Assembly (NCBI RefSeq): GCF_001685415.1
Contig: NZ_CP014989.1
Span: 1,612,001-1,676,000 of the forward strand
Direction: 5' to 3'
DNA: 64,000 nt
Source of the DNA: Serinicoccus hydrothermalis
Lineage (GTDB): Bacteria > Actinomycetota > Actinomycetes > Actinomycetales > Dermatophilaceae
Each line of letters begins with the position of its first letter. Position 1 is the first letter of the stretch. The position numbers and the translations under genes were made by a program. The notes under the pieces were generated by a model, which was not told the DNA's origin, did not search any database, and worked only from the letters and a program-made list of their open reading frames with translations. This document shows positions 38,000 through 45,240 of this stretch, in pieces.

Positions 38000-38446
38000 A
38001 TGGTTGTCTTCGGCCTCATCCTCCTGCTCGTCGCGCTCGCCATCGTGATCTACATGTGGCTCGCCACCGCGGGCATGGACCCCATCGCCATCACCTACGG
38101 CTTCCTCAACGTCGAGATCACCCCGATCTGGCTCTTCATCGTGGGTGGCATCACCCTGGCCGCGGCGACGTGCGGGCTCTGGCTCCTCGCGGTCGGCACC
38201 CGCTCGAAGGCACGCCGGGCCAAGGAGGTCCGCCAGCTGCGTCGCCAGGCGACGGACTCCGACCGGCGCACGGAGCGCGAGCGGGACGCCGCACAGCTCG
38301 GCAAGGGCAGCACGTCCGGGTCGGGCACCGCGCCACGGGGCACCGGGTCCTCCGGCTCGGGCGAGGGTCCCATCCTCCCGCGCCCGGCATCCGACCGTCG
38401 TCCCGGGAGCACCACGGGCAGTGGGGGCACCACCGGCACCTCCTGA
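38000..38446 (+). CDS. small two-TM membrane protein of unknown function
   Basis: Protein of 148 residues: two TM helices (about 2-24 and 42-66), then a charged helix (RSKARRAKEVRQLRRQATDS) and a Gly/Ser/Thr-rich disordered tail. The topology resembles LapA-type proteins but no signature confirms it. GAAAGG precedes the ATG. The 100-bp leader before it contains a TGCGATACT extended -10 (37921-37929) and a GGGCAGG/CCTGCCC hairpin. A terminator follows, so it is probably a single-gene unit. Confidence 0.7.
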   Translation: MVVFGLILLLVALAIVIYMWLATAGMDPIAITYGFLNVEITPIWLFIVGGITLAAATCGLWLLAVGTRSKARRAKEVRQLRRQATDSDRRTERERDAAQLGKGSTSGSGTAPRGTGSSGSGEGPILPRPASDRRPGSTTGSGGTTGTS

Positions 38447-38456
38447 CGGGAGCGGC

Positions 38457-38484
38457 GGGACTCGACCCCCCTGCGGTCGAGCCC
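38457..38484 (+). terminator. terminator after the two-TM gene
   Basis: GGG-A-CTCGACC pairs with GGTCGAG-CCC (10 bp with one bulged A) across a 7-nt loop, 11 nt past the stop. Confidence 0.6.
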
Positions 38485-38551
38485 CGGCACACCGATGTCG
38501 CCCCGCCGCAAGATCGAGGTGCCTCCCCGCTGTCCCGTGCACCAGGAGACC

Positions 38552-38731
38552 TCACCCCGCACAGGTGAGGACAACCTGACTTCTCACCTGAGCGGACGGA
38601 TGCCAGGGCAGCTGCTCGCAACGGTGAAACTCGCCGGTCTGCCCGCAGCCCGTGACGGCGAGGACGGAGGGGGGCGAGGTCGGTCCCGACCTGCGCCAGC
38701 GACGCCGATAACGGTGAAACTTCACCGGTGA
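38552..38731. promoter_or_regulatory. array of GGTGA/TCACC half-sites upstream of the XRE gene
   Basis: The 349-bp gap 38447-38795 holds, after the terminator, seven GGTGA or TCACC pentamers: at 38552, 38564, 38584, 38623, 38713, 38722 and 38727. They form CAGGTGAG-13 nt-CTCACCTG, a perfect CGGTGAA-AC-TTCACCG palindrome (38712-38727), and a near copy of it at 38622-38638. The spacing of repeats of AACGGTGAAACT is 90 bp. Base composition predicts far fewer. The last site is 65 bp before the XRE start, so autoregulation is likely. Confidence 0.6.
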
Positions 38732-38795
38732 GCGCAGACGCTTCGCTCGGGTGGGCAGCACCATGGGCGCAGGACCGCCGCAGAAGGGGGAGTCG

Positions 38796-39738
38796 ATGTC
38801 GGGGAGGCGAGGGCCGTCCACGAGGAGCGTGGTGCACGCGAGCCCGTTCGACGCCGCGCTGCGCACCGCCCTGGCCGACAGCGGGCTCACCCTGGAGCGG
38901 GTGCGCGAGCGGCTGCGTCGCCGCGGGCTGTCGGTGAGCCTGTCGACGCTCAGCCACTGGCAGACCGGGCGCAGCCAGCCCGAGCGGGGGACCTCGCTCC
39001 AGGCGGTCCGGGAGATCGAACGCATGGCGGGGCTCGCGCCCGGCAGCCTCATCTCGCTCCTGGGACCGAACCGGCCGCGGGGCCGGTGGAGCCACCCCGG
39101 CGCGGCGGCCCTGGTGGCCGCGGTCGACCGGTCGGTGTCCAGCGAGCTGAGCGCGACGCTGGAGCCGCTGATCCAGCGGTCGGCCGGGGTGCTGACGACG
39201 AGGATGATCCACGAGACCGCCCACCTCGACGCCGAGGGTCGGCTCCGATCCGTCCGGACCAGGCTGGTCGTCGAGGCGGCCAGCGGCTTCCCCGATCGGT
39301 ACATCGCCGTCTACGTGGGCTACGAGGGATCCTCCTCCGGCCTGCTCGGTACACACCGCGGGGTGCCGGGTGGGCCGGGTCCGTCGGCACGGGACCGCGC
39401 CGATCATCGCCGCCGAGATGCTCTTCAGCGCGCCGTTGCTCCCGGGTCAGCACCACGTGCTGGAGTACGAGACCTCCGACCGCGGTCGCTCCACGACACC
39501 CCGCTACGCGCGGTTCGTCCCCAAGGGGACCTCCTCGGCCGTGCTCTCAGCGGTCTTCCACCCTTCCCGGGTGCCCGCCCGGTGCTTCGGGAGGTTCGGG
39601 GACGAGGAGCAGCGCGAGGTGAGCCTCGGCGCGGACCTCGCGGCGCACCTGCTCAGCCTCAGGCAGGGCGCGGCACCGCTCGAGCTCTCCTGGGAGTGGG
39701 GCGAGGCGGCACAGCCCCGGCGCGCGCCCGTGCGGTGA
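38796..39738 (+). pseudogene. XRE-family regulator with a single-base frameshift
   Basis: An N-terminal HTH (residues about 10-75: FDAALRTALADSGLTLERVR, LSVSLSTLSHWQTGRSQPER) is followed by a region without a known domain. The frame is lost at about 39330-39345, in TCCTCCTCC: removing one base joins YVGYEGSSS to ACSVHTAGCRVGRVRRHGTA and on to AAEMLFSAPLLPGQHHVLEY and SWEWGEAAQPRR, about 313 residues. The span is one base longer than a multiple of three, consistent with an insertion. Start ATG 38796 has GGGGGAG upstream. An unusual operator array precedes it. The 3' end overlaps the convergent TadE-like gene by 80 bp. It could be an assembly error, a recent mutation or slippage control. Confidence 0.75.
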
Positions 39739-40102
39739 CGGTCCACGGCGTGGGCGGCACCGGCGTGCGCACGGTCACGACGACGTCCGGCCAGGTCCGA
39801 CCACCGGCCTGCTCGGCCGCGCAGCTCTGCAGACGCGAGTGGTGACGGGCCGCGACCTCACCGGCGGTGGTGCAGGCCTGCGCCGTGCCCGCTCCCTGGA
39901 CCGCGGCGCCGGCGGCCGCCAGGGACGCGAGGTCGGCGGCGGTGCGTGCCTGCTGCCCGGCCACGAGCACCGCGACCAGGCCGAGGGCCAGCACCAGCAC
40001 GCTCACCAGGCCGGCGACCACCCCGACGGCCAGCAGGCTGGCCGAGCCGGCCTCCCGGTCCAGCCGGCGCAGCCGCCCCAGCCGGTCCGGTCGGCGTGTC
40101 AC
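39659..40102 (-). CDS. Rv3654c-like TadE-family protein (helicase/secretion neighbourhood)
   Basis: Last gene of the Tad locus, 147 residues. A basic head is followed by one TM helix (SLLAVGVVAGLVSVLVLALG) and a periplasmic part with ARTAADLASLAAAGA, the pattern of TadE-like pseudopilins, and two Cys. GTG 40102 overlaps the previous stop as GTGA; ATG 40123 is the alternative. The C-terminal Arg/Pro tail is antisense to the XRE gene and may be an extension after loss of the original stop. Confidence 0.75.
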   Translation of the reverse strand: MTRRPDRLGRLRRLDREAGSASLLAVGVVAGLVSVLVLALGLVAVLVAGQQARTAADLASLAAAGAAVQGAGTAQACTTAGEVAARHHSRLQSCAAEQAGGRTWPDVVVTVRTPVPPTPWTVTARARAGAVPPRPTPRRARAVPRPA

Positions 40103-40464
40103 GGCGCCGCTCCCGGCTCCCACAGGGCACGGGCCGAGGCTCGGGCCGCAGGGAGCCCCGGCAGCCAGCGGGCACGGGCGGGAGCGCCGACCTGCACGGT
40201 CGCGCCCTGCGCGTCACCGCTGATGCTGATGCGCGCGCCCTCCGGTGCGCGTGAGGCGGCCAGCTGCTCCACGACAGCGGTCTCCTCGCCGCGGGATGCG
40301 GCGCGCGCCGCAACGCGCGCCGCATCCTCGCACCGCACCTGGTCCACCCCGAGGGCGAGCGCGGTCAGGCAGATCGCGAGCACCAGCACGACCGAGGGGA
40401 TGGTCAGCGCCAGCTCGGCGCTGACCATCCCGCGCTCCGTGGACCGGTGCCCGCGACGGCTCAC
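40099..40464 (-). CDS. TadE-like pilus assembly protein
   Basis: Pseudopilin-like protein of 121 residues: after RGMVSAELALTIP, whose Glu within the hydrophobic stretch is the type IV-pilin-like Glu5, comes one TM helix (SVVLVLAICLTALALG) and a periplasmic domain (RCEDAARVAARAASRGEE). GTG 40464 overlaps the DUF4244 stop in GTGA; the internal ATG of GMVSAE is too close to the core to be preferred. TadE-type minor pilins help assemble Flp pili or Tad secretion systems. Confidence 0.85.
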   Translation of the reverse strand: MSRRGHRSTERGMVSAELALTIPSVVLVLAICLTALALGVDQVRCEDAARVAARAASRGEETAVVEQLAASRAPEGARISISGDAQGATVQVGAPARARWLPGLPAARASARALWEPGAAP

Positions 40465-40664
40465 AGCGACACCGAGAGCGCGGTGGTGATCACCGAGGTG
40501 ACGACCCCCTTGATCGCGCCGGACTTGAGGATGGCGAGCAGCACGGCGGCGAAGGCGCAGGCCGCGATGGTGCCCACGGCATACTCCGCCGTGGTCATCC
40601 CTGCCTCCCCGCGACGCCGCAGGTCCTGCAACATCCCGCGCAGCCGGATGGTGGTGTTCTTCAT
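40461..40664 (-). CDS. DUF4244 Flp-pilin-like protein
   Basis: Sixty-seven residues: basic N-terminus, then GMTTAEYAVGTIAACAFA with the Glu that marks the pilin processing motif (cleavage before MTTAEYA), and one TM helix. This is the likely major pilin or secreted substrate of the Tad system. AAGGAGGGG 4 nt before the ATG is the strongest ribosome-binding site in the locus, fitting a highly expressed structural subunit. It is preceded by a 78-bp gap, in contrast to the overlaps elsewhere. Confidence 0.88.
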   Translation of the reverse strand: MKNTTIRLRGMLQDLRRRGEAGMTTAEYAVGTIAACAFAAVLLAILKSGAIKGVVTSVITTALSVSL

Positions 40665-40742
40665 GGTCCCCTCCTTGTGGGTTGGTGCGCCTCCGGGTAC
40701 GGAAGCGCTCGTGTCGGCCGTCCGTCGGCCGGTTCGTGGGCC

Positions 40743-41321
40743 TCACCAGGACAGGTCCCGGACGAGGGCGAGGACGAGCGGGGCCACCGTCGTCAGGACG
40801 AAGGCCGGCAGGAAGGCCAGCCCCAGGGGCAGGACGAGGCGGACGCCGAGCCGGGCGGTCGCCACCTCCGCGCGGGCCACGGACCCGCGCCGCAGGTCGG
40901 TGGCGGTCTGCCGCAGCGCCGGGCCCGGGGGCACACCCGCCAGGGCCGCGACCTCGATGGTCCGGCGCGCGGGCTCCCACCGCGCGCCCGCCCGGTCCCA
41001 GCTGGGTGCGGCGTCGACGCCGTCCAGCAGGTCGAGCCCCACGGCGTCGAGCTCGGCCCGCAGCGGCTCGTCCAGCTCGAGAGCGACGGTGCGGGCGGCC
41101 GTGCCGAGCGACACCCCGCCCTGGAGGGCGAGCGCCATCAGGTCGAGAGCCTCCGCCACGTCCGCGGAGCAGGGTCCCCGGCTGTGCGTGGCCGCCGGGC
41201 GGTCGGCGGGGGTCCAGCTCGCCCGCGGGGCTCGCACCCGGACGAGCGGGACCAGCGCCGCCGTCGTCGCGACGAGCAGGACGAGGAGCGAGGGATCCAC
41301 GGCGGAGGTCGGCACGCTCAT
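40743..41321 (-). CDS. tadC: type II secretion F-domain protein (TadC-like)
   Basis: Inner-membrane platform protein of 192 residues, shorter than classical TadC (about 280). The T2SSF helical bundle is visible (ALDLMALALQGGVSLGTAAR, then IEVAALAGVPPGPALRQTAT), with terminal TM helices LRVVLPLGLAF-type (VRLVLPLGLAFLPAFVLTTV). ATG overlaps the TadB stop by 4 nt. Confidence 0.85.
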   Translation of the reverse strand: MSVPTSAVDPSLLVLLVATTAALVPLVRVRAPRASWTPADRPAATHSRGPCSADVAEALDLMALALQGGVSLGTAARTVALELDEPLRAELDAVGLDLLDGVDAAPSWDRAGARWEPARRTIEVAALAGVPPGPALRQTATDLRRGSVARAEVATARLGVRLVLPLGLAFLPAFVLTTVAPLVLALVRDLSW

Positions 41322-42097
41322 CGGACGTCCGCCATGACCTGCGCGACCAGTCGCCGGACGAGCAGCTGCCCGACCAGGAGAAGCACCGCCCCGGCGCCCA
41401 GGCAGAGCAGGGCCGGTGGTGTGCCGTAGAGCGCGACCGGCCCCACGCCCAGCACCGCCGAGAGGGCGACACCCGCCACGGGCAGCCAGGTCAGCACGGT
41501 GGCGGTGGCCCGCGCCCCGGCGCTCGCGGCCCCGACGGCACGCTCCAGCCGCTGCCGCTCCCGGGCCACGTGCGCGCTGACCCGTAGGGCGTCGGCGATC
41601 GGAGCCCCGCTCCGGGTGGCCACGGCCCAGCTGCGGGCGACTGCCGCCAGGGTGGGGCTCCCGGTGACGTGGCCGAGACGACCCCAGACCGGTGCCAGCT
41701 GCTGCCCCTCGCCGGCAGCGCGGGCCAGGGGCTGCCAGTCGGGTCCCTCCGCAGCATCAGCGTCCCCGGCCCGCTCCGGCACGGCGAGCGCGACCGCGCG
41801 TGCCACGGGCAGCCCTGCCTCGAGGGCGGCGGCGATCGTCCCCACTACTGCCAGCTCCAGCGTCGCGCTCCGCTCGGCACGGGCGGCCCGCCGTCCTGCC
41901 CGCGTCCGCCACCGGAGCACGCGGGAGCGGCCGGCGCCCGGGCTCCCCGTGCGGCGCGAGCGCCCGTCGGACTGCTCGGGTGCCGCGAGCGGCGAGGCAT
42001 CTCTCGCGGCCGGGGGTGCGAGACCAACGAGCGCGGCCATCGCCGCCAGCACGGCCAGCAGGACGACCAGGACGGCGCTCGCAGGCACCGCGCTCAC
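41318..42097 (-). CDS. tadB: type II secretion F-domain protein (TadB-like)
   Basis: Second platform protein, 259 residues. N-terminal TM (VLVVLLAVLAAMAALVGLA), a basic linker, then a T2SSF domain (LELAVVGTIAAALEAGLPVA, VARSWAVATRSGAPIADALR) and two C-terminal TM helices. Two tandem GTG codons overlap the tadA stop; GTG 42097 forms GTGA and is used. Works with TadC and the TadA ATPase. Confidence 0.87.
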   Translation of the reverse strand: MSAVPASAVLVVLLAVLAAMAALVGLAPPAARDASPLAAPEQSDGRSRRTGSPGAGRSRVLRWRTRAGRRAARAERSATLELAVVGTIAAALEAGLPVARAVALAVPERAGDADAAEGPDWQPLARAAGEGQQLAPVWGRLGHVTGSPTLAAVARSWAVATRSGAPIADALRVSAHVARERQRLERAVGAASAGARATATVLTWLPVAGVALSAVLGVGPVALYGTPPALLCLGAGAVLLLVGQLLVRRLVAQVMADVR

Positions 42098-43149
42098 CAC
42101 GGCAGCTCCCCCCGGTCCAGCCCGGTCCGGCGCACCAGGTGCTCGAGAGCAGGCCCGGGGCGCCAGGCCAGGGGGCCACCGGTCAGGGCGGGCACGGCCA
42201 GGACGCCGCCCGCGGGGTCCGGACGCAGCACAGCCACCTCGCGCAGGGCCCGCCGGCCCTGCGCGTCACGAGCCAGGTGCAGCACGACCTCGATCGCGCT
42301 GCCCACCTGGGCGCGGACAGCCGAGCGGGACATCTCGGCCAGCGCGCCGAGCGCCTCGAAGCGCGCCACGACGTCGCCGGCCGAGTTGGCGTGCACGGTG
42401 CCGCAGCCCCCTTCGTGGCCGGTGTTGAGCGCGGTCAGCAGCTCGCGCACCTCTGCCCCTCGCACCTCCCCGACCACGACCCGGTCGGGTCGCATGCGCA
42501 GGGACTGCCGGACCAGGCTGGTCATGGTGACCTCGCCGCGGCCCTCGACGTTGCGCGCCCGGCCCTGCAGGTGGACCACGTGGGGGTGGTCGATGCGCAG
42601 CTCCCGGACGTCCTCGACGACCACGATGCGGTGGCCCGGGTCGCACCGCGAGAGCATCGCCCCGAGCAGCGTGGTCTTGCCCGTCCCGGTGCCGCCGCCC
42701 ACGACGAAGGAGACCGTGGATCCGATCACCGCGTCGAGGACCCTCCTGCCCAGGTCGTCCATCGTGCCCCAGGCCTGCAGGTCCTCCAGGGTCGGCACCC
42801 GGCGGCGCGGGACGCGCAGGCTGATGTGCGCCGTGCCCTCGACCAGCGGGGGCAGCACCGCGTGCAGGCGCACTCCGCCGGGCAGCAGGCCGTCGACCCA
42901 GGGGCTCGACTCGTCGAGGCGTTGTCCGGCCACGGCGGCGAGCCGGACGGCCAGCCGCCGCACGCTGCGCTCGTCGGCCAGCCGGACCCCGGCCCGGTCC
43001 ACGCCGCTGCCGCGGTCGCACCACACGCTGTCCGGCCCGTTGACCAGGATGTCGGTCACCGCGCCGTCGGCGAGCAGCGCTGCCAGCGGGCCGAGGGCGG
43101 CCCGCAGGTCCGGCTCGGCCGGCGGCGACAGGCTCGGTGGTGAGGTCAT
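42094..43149 (-). CDS. tadA: CpaF/TadA-family secretion ATPase
   Basis: Hexameric ATPase powering Flp/Tad pilus assembly, 351 residues. Markers: DILVNGPDSVW, an arginine-rich domain (SLRVPRRRVPTLEDLQAWG), Walker A GGGTGTGKTTLLGAML, Asp box VVVEDVRELRIDHPHVV, Walker B RVVVGEVRGAEVRELL and GGCGTVHANSAGDVVARFEA. ATG 43149 is chosen over an in-frame codon 33 bp upstream because SPPAEPDLRAALGPLA starts the normal domain. First gene of the Tad operon, transcribed away from the 6C RNA. No TadZ/ssd-type gene lies upstream. Confidence 0.93.
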   Translation of the reverse strand: MTSPPSLSPPAEPDLRAALGPLAALLADGAVTDILVNGPDSVWCDRGSGVDRAGVRLADERSVRRLAVRLAAVAGQRLDESSPWVDGLLPGGVRLHAVLPPLVEGTAHISLRVPRRRVPTLEDLQAWGTMDDLGRRVLDAVIGSTVSFVVGGGTGTGKTTLLGAMLSRCDPGHRIVVVEDVRELRIDHPHVVHLQGRARNVEGRGEVTMTSLVRQSLRMRPDRVVVGEVRGAEVRELLTALNTGHEGGCGTVHANSAGDVVARFEALGALAEMSRSAVRAQVGSAIEVVLHLARDAQGRRALREVAVLRPDPAGGVLAVPALTGGPLAWRPGPALEHLVRRTGLDRGELPW

Positions 43150-43299
43150 GGCCCGACCGTGCCCTGCCCGGGACGGCCGCACCAGGGCTCACCCCGGATC
43201 TGTGGACGACCGGCCTCCGGGGCGCAGGGTGTGGACGCGCGGGACAGGACTCAGGACAGAACCCTGGCGATGCCATCGCTGCTGGTCGGAAAGGCCTGG

Positions 43300-43404
43300 G
43301 AAAAGGGGACGGCCCCGGCGGGGGGGAAGCCGGGGCCGTCGGTGTCCAGGATCAGGGGGGGATGACCCTGAACACCCGCGCTCAACTCTTGCGAGGAGCG
43401 CTGT
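43300..43404 (-). ncRNA. 6C RNA (actinobacterial small RNA)
   Basis: Both defining hairpins are present on the minus strand. Hairpin 1 is CAGGGTCA/TGATCCTG (8 bp, one G-U; 43347-43370) with loop TCCCCCCC. Hairpin 2 is GACGGCCCCGGC/GCCGGGGCCGTC (12 bp; 43308-43340) with loop TTCCCCCCC, followed by CCCCTTTTCCC as terminator. A 5' stem GCGCTC/GAGCGC also forms. Ends are estimated from promoter and terminator. 6C RNA is known near the ssd/Tad genes in actinobacteria (B11 in M. tuberculosis, where it regulates replication and secretion genes through its C-rich loops). The rest of the 378-bp gap holds the Tad promoter region, where I see nothing specific. Confidence 0.92.
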
Positions 43405-43410
43405 TCCTCA

Positions 43411-43440
43411 AGTATGCCTCACCGGAGAACCCGATTGCAA
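43411..43440 (-). promoter_or_regulatory. promoter of the 6C RNA
   Basis: TTGCAA (43440-43435), an 18-bp spacer and CATACT (43416-43411) on the minus strand. The -10 overlaps a copy of the GGCATAC motif (43412-43418). Confidence 0.55.
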
Positions 43441-43527
43441 GCTGTACCCGACACCTCGGGTGCTGGACATCTGCGCTGGTCGCCCGGCCTCCCGGCATAC
43501 CCCCGGGGGGTTGGTGACGAAGCGGTC

Positions 43528-44442
43528 TCACCCCGACGGCGACGCCCCTCCGCGCGCGCCCGCCGGGTCGGGCGTCCCGAGGTGCCCGGCCCGGACCGCG
43601 TCGGCGATCCGCTCCCCCTCGGCGGCGGCCCGTGCCACGGACTCCGAGCAGTGGACGAGCCAGAGCCGGACCCCCTCCCGGTCACCGCTGGCGTAGGCGG
43701 CCAGGGCCCCGCGGTAGTCGGTCCCGGCCCGGTCGGCGTGCCCCGCCTCCGGCACCGCCACCCCGGTCGGGTCCACGCCGCACACGGTCAGCACGGAGCG
43801 CTCGAGCGCCCGGGCGACCAGTCCGTTGCCCGCGACGAAAGGCCGCGCCACGGCGATCTCGGCGTGCGCCACGGACGCGACGAGCAGCGCCGGCGACCGG
43901 CCGGCCACCGCCGACCCCAGCAGGGCGTGGACCGCTCCGAGCCGGGCGAGCGCCTCCTCGGCGGACGGCGCCGGACCGAGCACCTCCTCGCCGGTCGTCG
44001 GCTCCCCCGGCCGCCGCGGACGACCGAGCTGGTGCTCCGGGGACAGCCCGGCGGCCGCGGCCGTGTGCAGACCGGCGACGAGCTGGGCCGGGGCCCGCAG
44101 CTGCGCGACCGCCACGCCCTCCGTGCGGGCGGTGACTCGCGCGGCGGCCAGGACGGTGCGCCAGACCGGGTCGGACGCCCGGGAGGTCCAGCCCTCGGCC
44201 CCGCGCAGGAGGTCGCGCACCACGTCGACGCTCGCCTGCGAACCGGCCGGCTCGGCCCCCTCGAGGAGCGCCGTCGCGGTCGCCCCCCGCACGCGCGACT
44301 CGGCCGCCGCCTCCGGCGTCCGCCTCCGCAGCCCCTCGTGCCACCGCAGCCGCGTGCAGGCCTCCCGCGCGACCTCCATCGACTCCGCCACCCCGTCGAG
44401 CCGGGCGAGGCCCGAGACCGCGCTCTCTGCCGTGCCGCTCAT
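43528..44442 (-). CDS. Fic-fold protein with degenerate active site
   Basis: Predicted cytoplasmic alpha-helical protein of 304 residues. The segment RPFVAGNGLVAR (residues 200-211) aligns with the Fic signature HPFx(D/E)GNGRxxR, but the catalytic His is Arg, the acidic residue is Ala and the first Arg is Leu; only PF, GNG and the last Arg remain. Preceding SVAHAEIAVA fits the helix before the Fic loop. It is unlikely to AMPylate. Proteins of this kind occur near Tad loci in actinobacteria and are sometimes called oxidoreductase without support. It lies just upstream of the 6C RNA and Tad operon in the same orientation. Confidence 0.7.
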   Translation of the reverse strand: MSGTAESAVSGLARLDGVAESMEVAREACTRLRWHEGLRRRTPEAAAESRVRGATATALLEGAEPAGSQASVDVVRDLLRGAEGWTSRASDPVWRTVLAAARVTARTEGVAVAQLRAPAQLVAGLHTAAAAGLSPEHQLGRPRRPGEPTTGEEVLGPAPSAEEALARLGAVHALLGSAVAGRSPALLVASVAHAEIAVARPFVAGNGLVARALERSVLTVCGVDPTGVAVPEAGHADRAGTDYRGALAAYASGDREGVRLWLVHCSESVARAAAEGERIADAVRAGHLGTPDPAGARGGASPSG

Positions 44443-44516
44443 CCGGCCACCCTACGACCCGGGCCGAGGTCGGGGCCGGGCCCGCCCGCCCTCACGCAAG
44501 CCCCTGTACCTGGCCA

Positions 44517-44696
44517 TTTCTTTAACAAATCTTTGCCGAAAGTGGCCTTGAGCACGGTGGGCATCCTGGCAGACTGGACATATCGACAACAGGAGCCCCC
44601 TCCTCGGAGGGCGCGGCTCCGCCGGCTGTCACGGGACCGGTTCGTCGACATGGTGCCCGCTCGGCACTGAACAGGGGGTGCCGAGCGGGCACCATG
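44517..44696 (+). ncRNA. candidate small RNA in the Fic/holin gap
   Basis: The 332-bp gap 44443-44774 contains an AT-rich patch (44517-44545, TTTCTTTAACAAATCTTTGC) unlike anything else nearby, then a nested hairpin (CCCTC-CTCG-GAGGG enclosed by GAGCC/GGCTC, 44594-44625) and a 19-bp terminator-type hairpin. This is the layout of a promoter, a folded RNA and an intrinsic terminator. No -35/-10 pair with normal spacing could be assigned and no known RNA family is recognised, so it is tentative; the patch could simply serve the divergent Fic and holin genes. Confidence 0.3.
44649..44696 (+). terminator. 19-bp perfect hairpin
   Basis: CATGGTGCCCGCTCGGCAC pairs perfectly with its reverse complement over a 10-nt loop and is followed by GCTTTCCCC on the plus strand. 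It ends 65 bp before the -10 of the holin gene, so it terminates something transcribed rightward from within the gap. Confidence 0.65.
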
Positions 44697-44761
44697 GCTT
44701 TCCCCAGTGGCCTCGGGGCGGCAGCGAGTCCGCGCGTGCTGCGGCCCGGACCAGCACGGGA

Positions 44762-44767
44762 TAGCAT
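44762..44767 (+). promoter_or_regulatory. -10 hexamer TAGCAT of the holin-like gene (leaderless)
   Basis: TAGCAT ends 7 nt before ATG 44775. Confidence 0.4.
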
Positions 44768-44774
44768 CCTCGGC

Positions 44775-45239
44775 ATGGCAAATCCTGCGGAAACTGACTC
44801 CACAACGCTGACCGGCAGCACCGGCAAGCGTTCCCTCGGCGAGCTCGTGTCGGACGTCTCGCTGGACGTCTCGCAGATCGTGCGCGGCGAGGTCGAGCTG
44901 GCCAAGGCCGAGATCAAGCAGGACGTCGCCCACGCGGGCAAGGGCGCGGGGATGTTCGCCGGTGCCGGCGTGCTCGGTCTCTACGGCCTCGGGCTGCTCT
45001 GGCTCGGCCTGGCCGGGGTCATCGCGATCTGGCTGCCGTGGTGGGCGGGTCTGCTCATCATGGCCGGCTTCCTCTTCCTCGTCGCCGGGATCCTCGCGCT
45101 CATCGGCAAGGGCCAGGTGGGCAAGGTCCACGGCAAGCCGGACCGGGCGATCCGTGAGGGCAAGGAGACCGTGGACACGGTCAAGGCGGCCGCCCAGGGG
45201 CAGCAGCGCAGCGCCGCCATCGAGACCTCCCAGAGCTGA
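44775..45239 (+). CDS. phage-holin-family membrane protein (Act_holin, PF07332-type)
   Basis: Chromosomal protein of 154 residues with no phage genes nearby. After a polar head and an amphipathic helix (LGELVSDVSLDVSQIVRGEV, ELAKAEIKQDVAHAGKG) come two TM helices (AGAGVLGLYGLGLLWLGLAG and WWAGLLIMAGFLFLVAGILA), a charged linker and a helix with EGKETVDTVKAAAQ. The layout is that of the PF07332 actinobacterial family, whose role is unknown; the holin name is historical. Convergent with the NUDIX gene, one base apart. Confidence 0.88.
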   Translation: MANPAETDSTTLTGSTGKRSLGELVSDVSLDVSQIVRGEVELAKAEIKQDVAHAGKGAGMFAGAGVLGLYGLGLLWLGLAGVIAIWLPWWAGLLIMAGFLFLVAGILALIGKGQVGKVHGKPDRAIREGKETVDTVKAAAQGQQRSAAIETSQS

Positions 45240-45240
45240 C

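Noticed and set aside
37938-38048. A 36-codon GTG frame beginning 8 nt after GATACT, upstream of the two-TM gene
   Set aside because: It overlaps the well-supported ATG 38000 gene in another frame and has no conserved features.
43261-43380. G-rich runs on the plus strand as G-quadruplexes
   Set aside because: They are the complement of the C7 loops of the 6C RNA, which explains them fully.
44775-45239. Prophage signal from the holin-family name
   Set aside because: The family is a chromosomal actinobacterial one and no lysis, capsid or integrase genes lie near.
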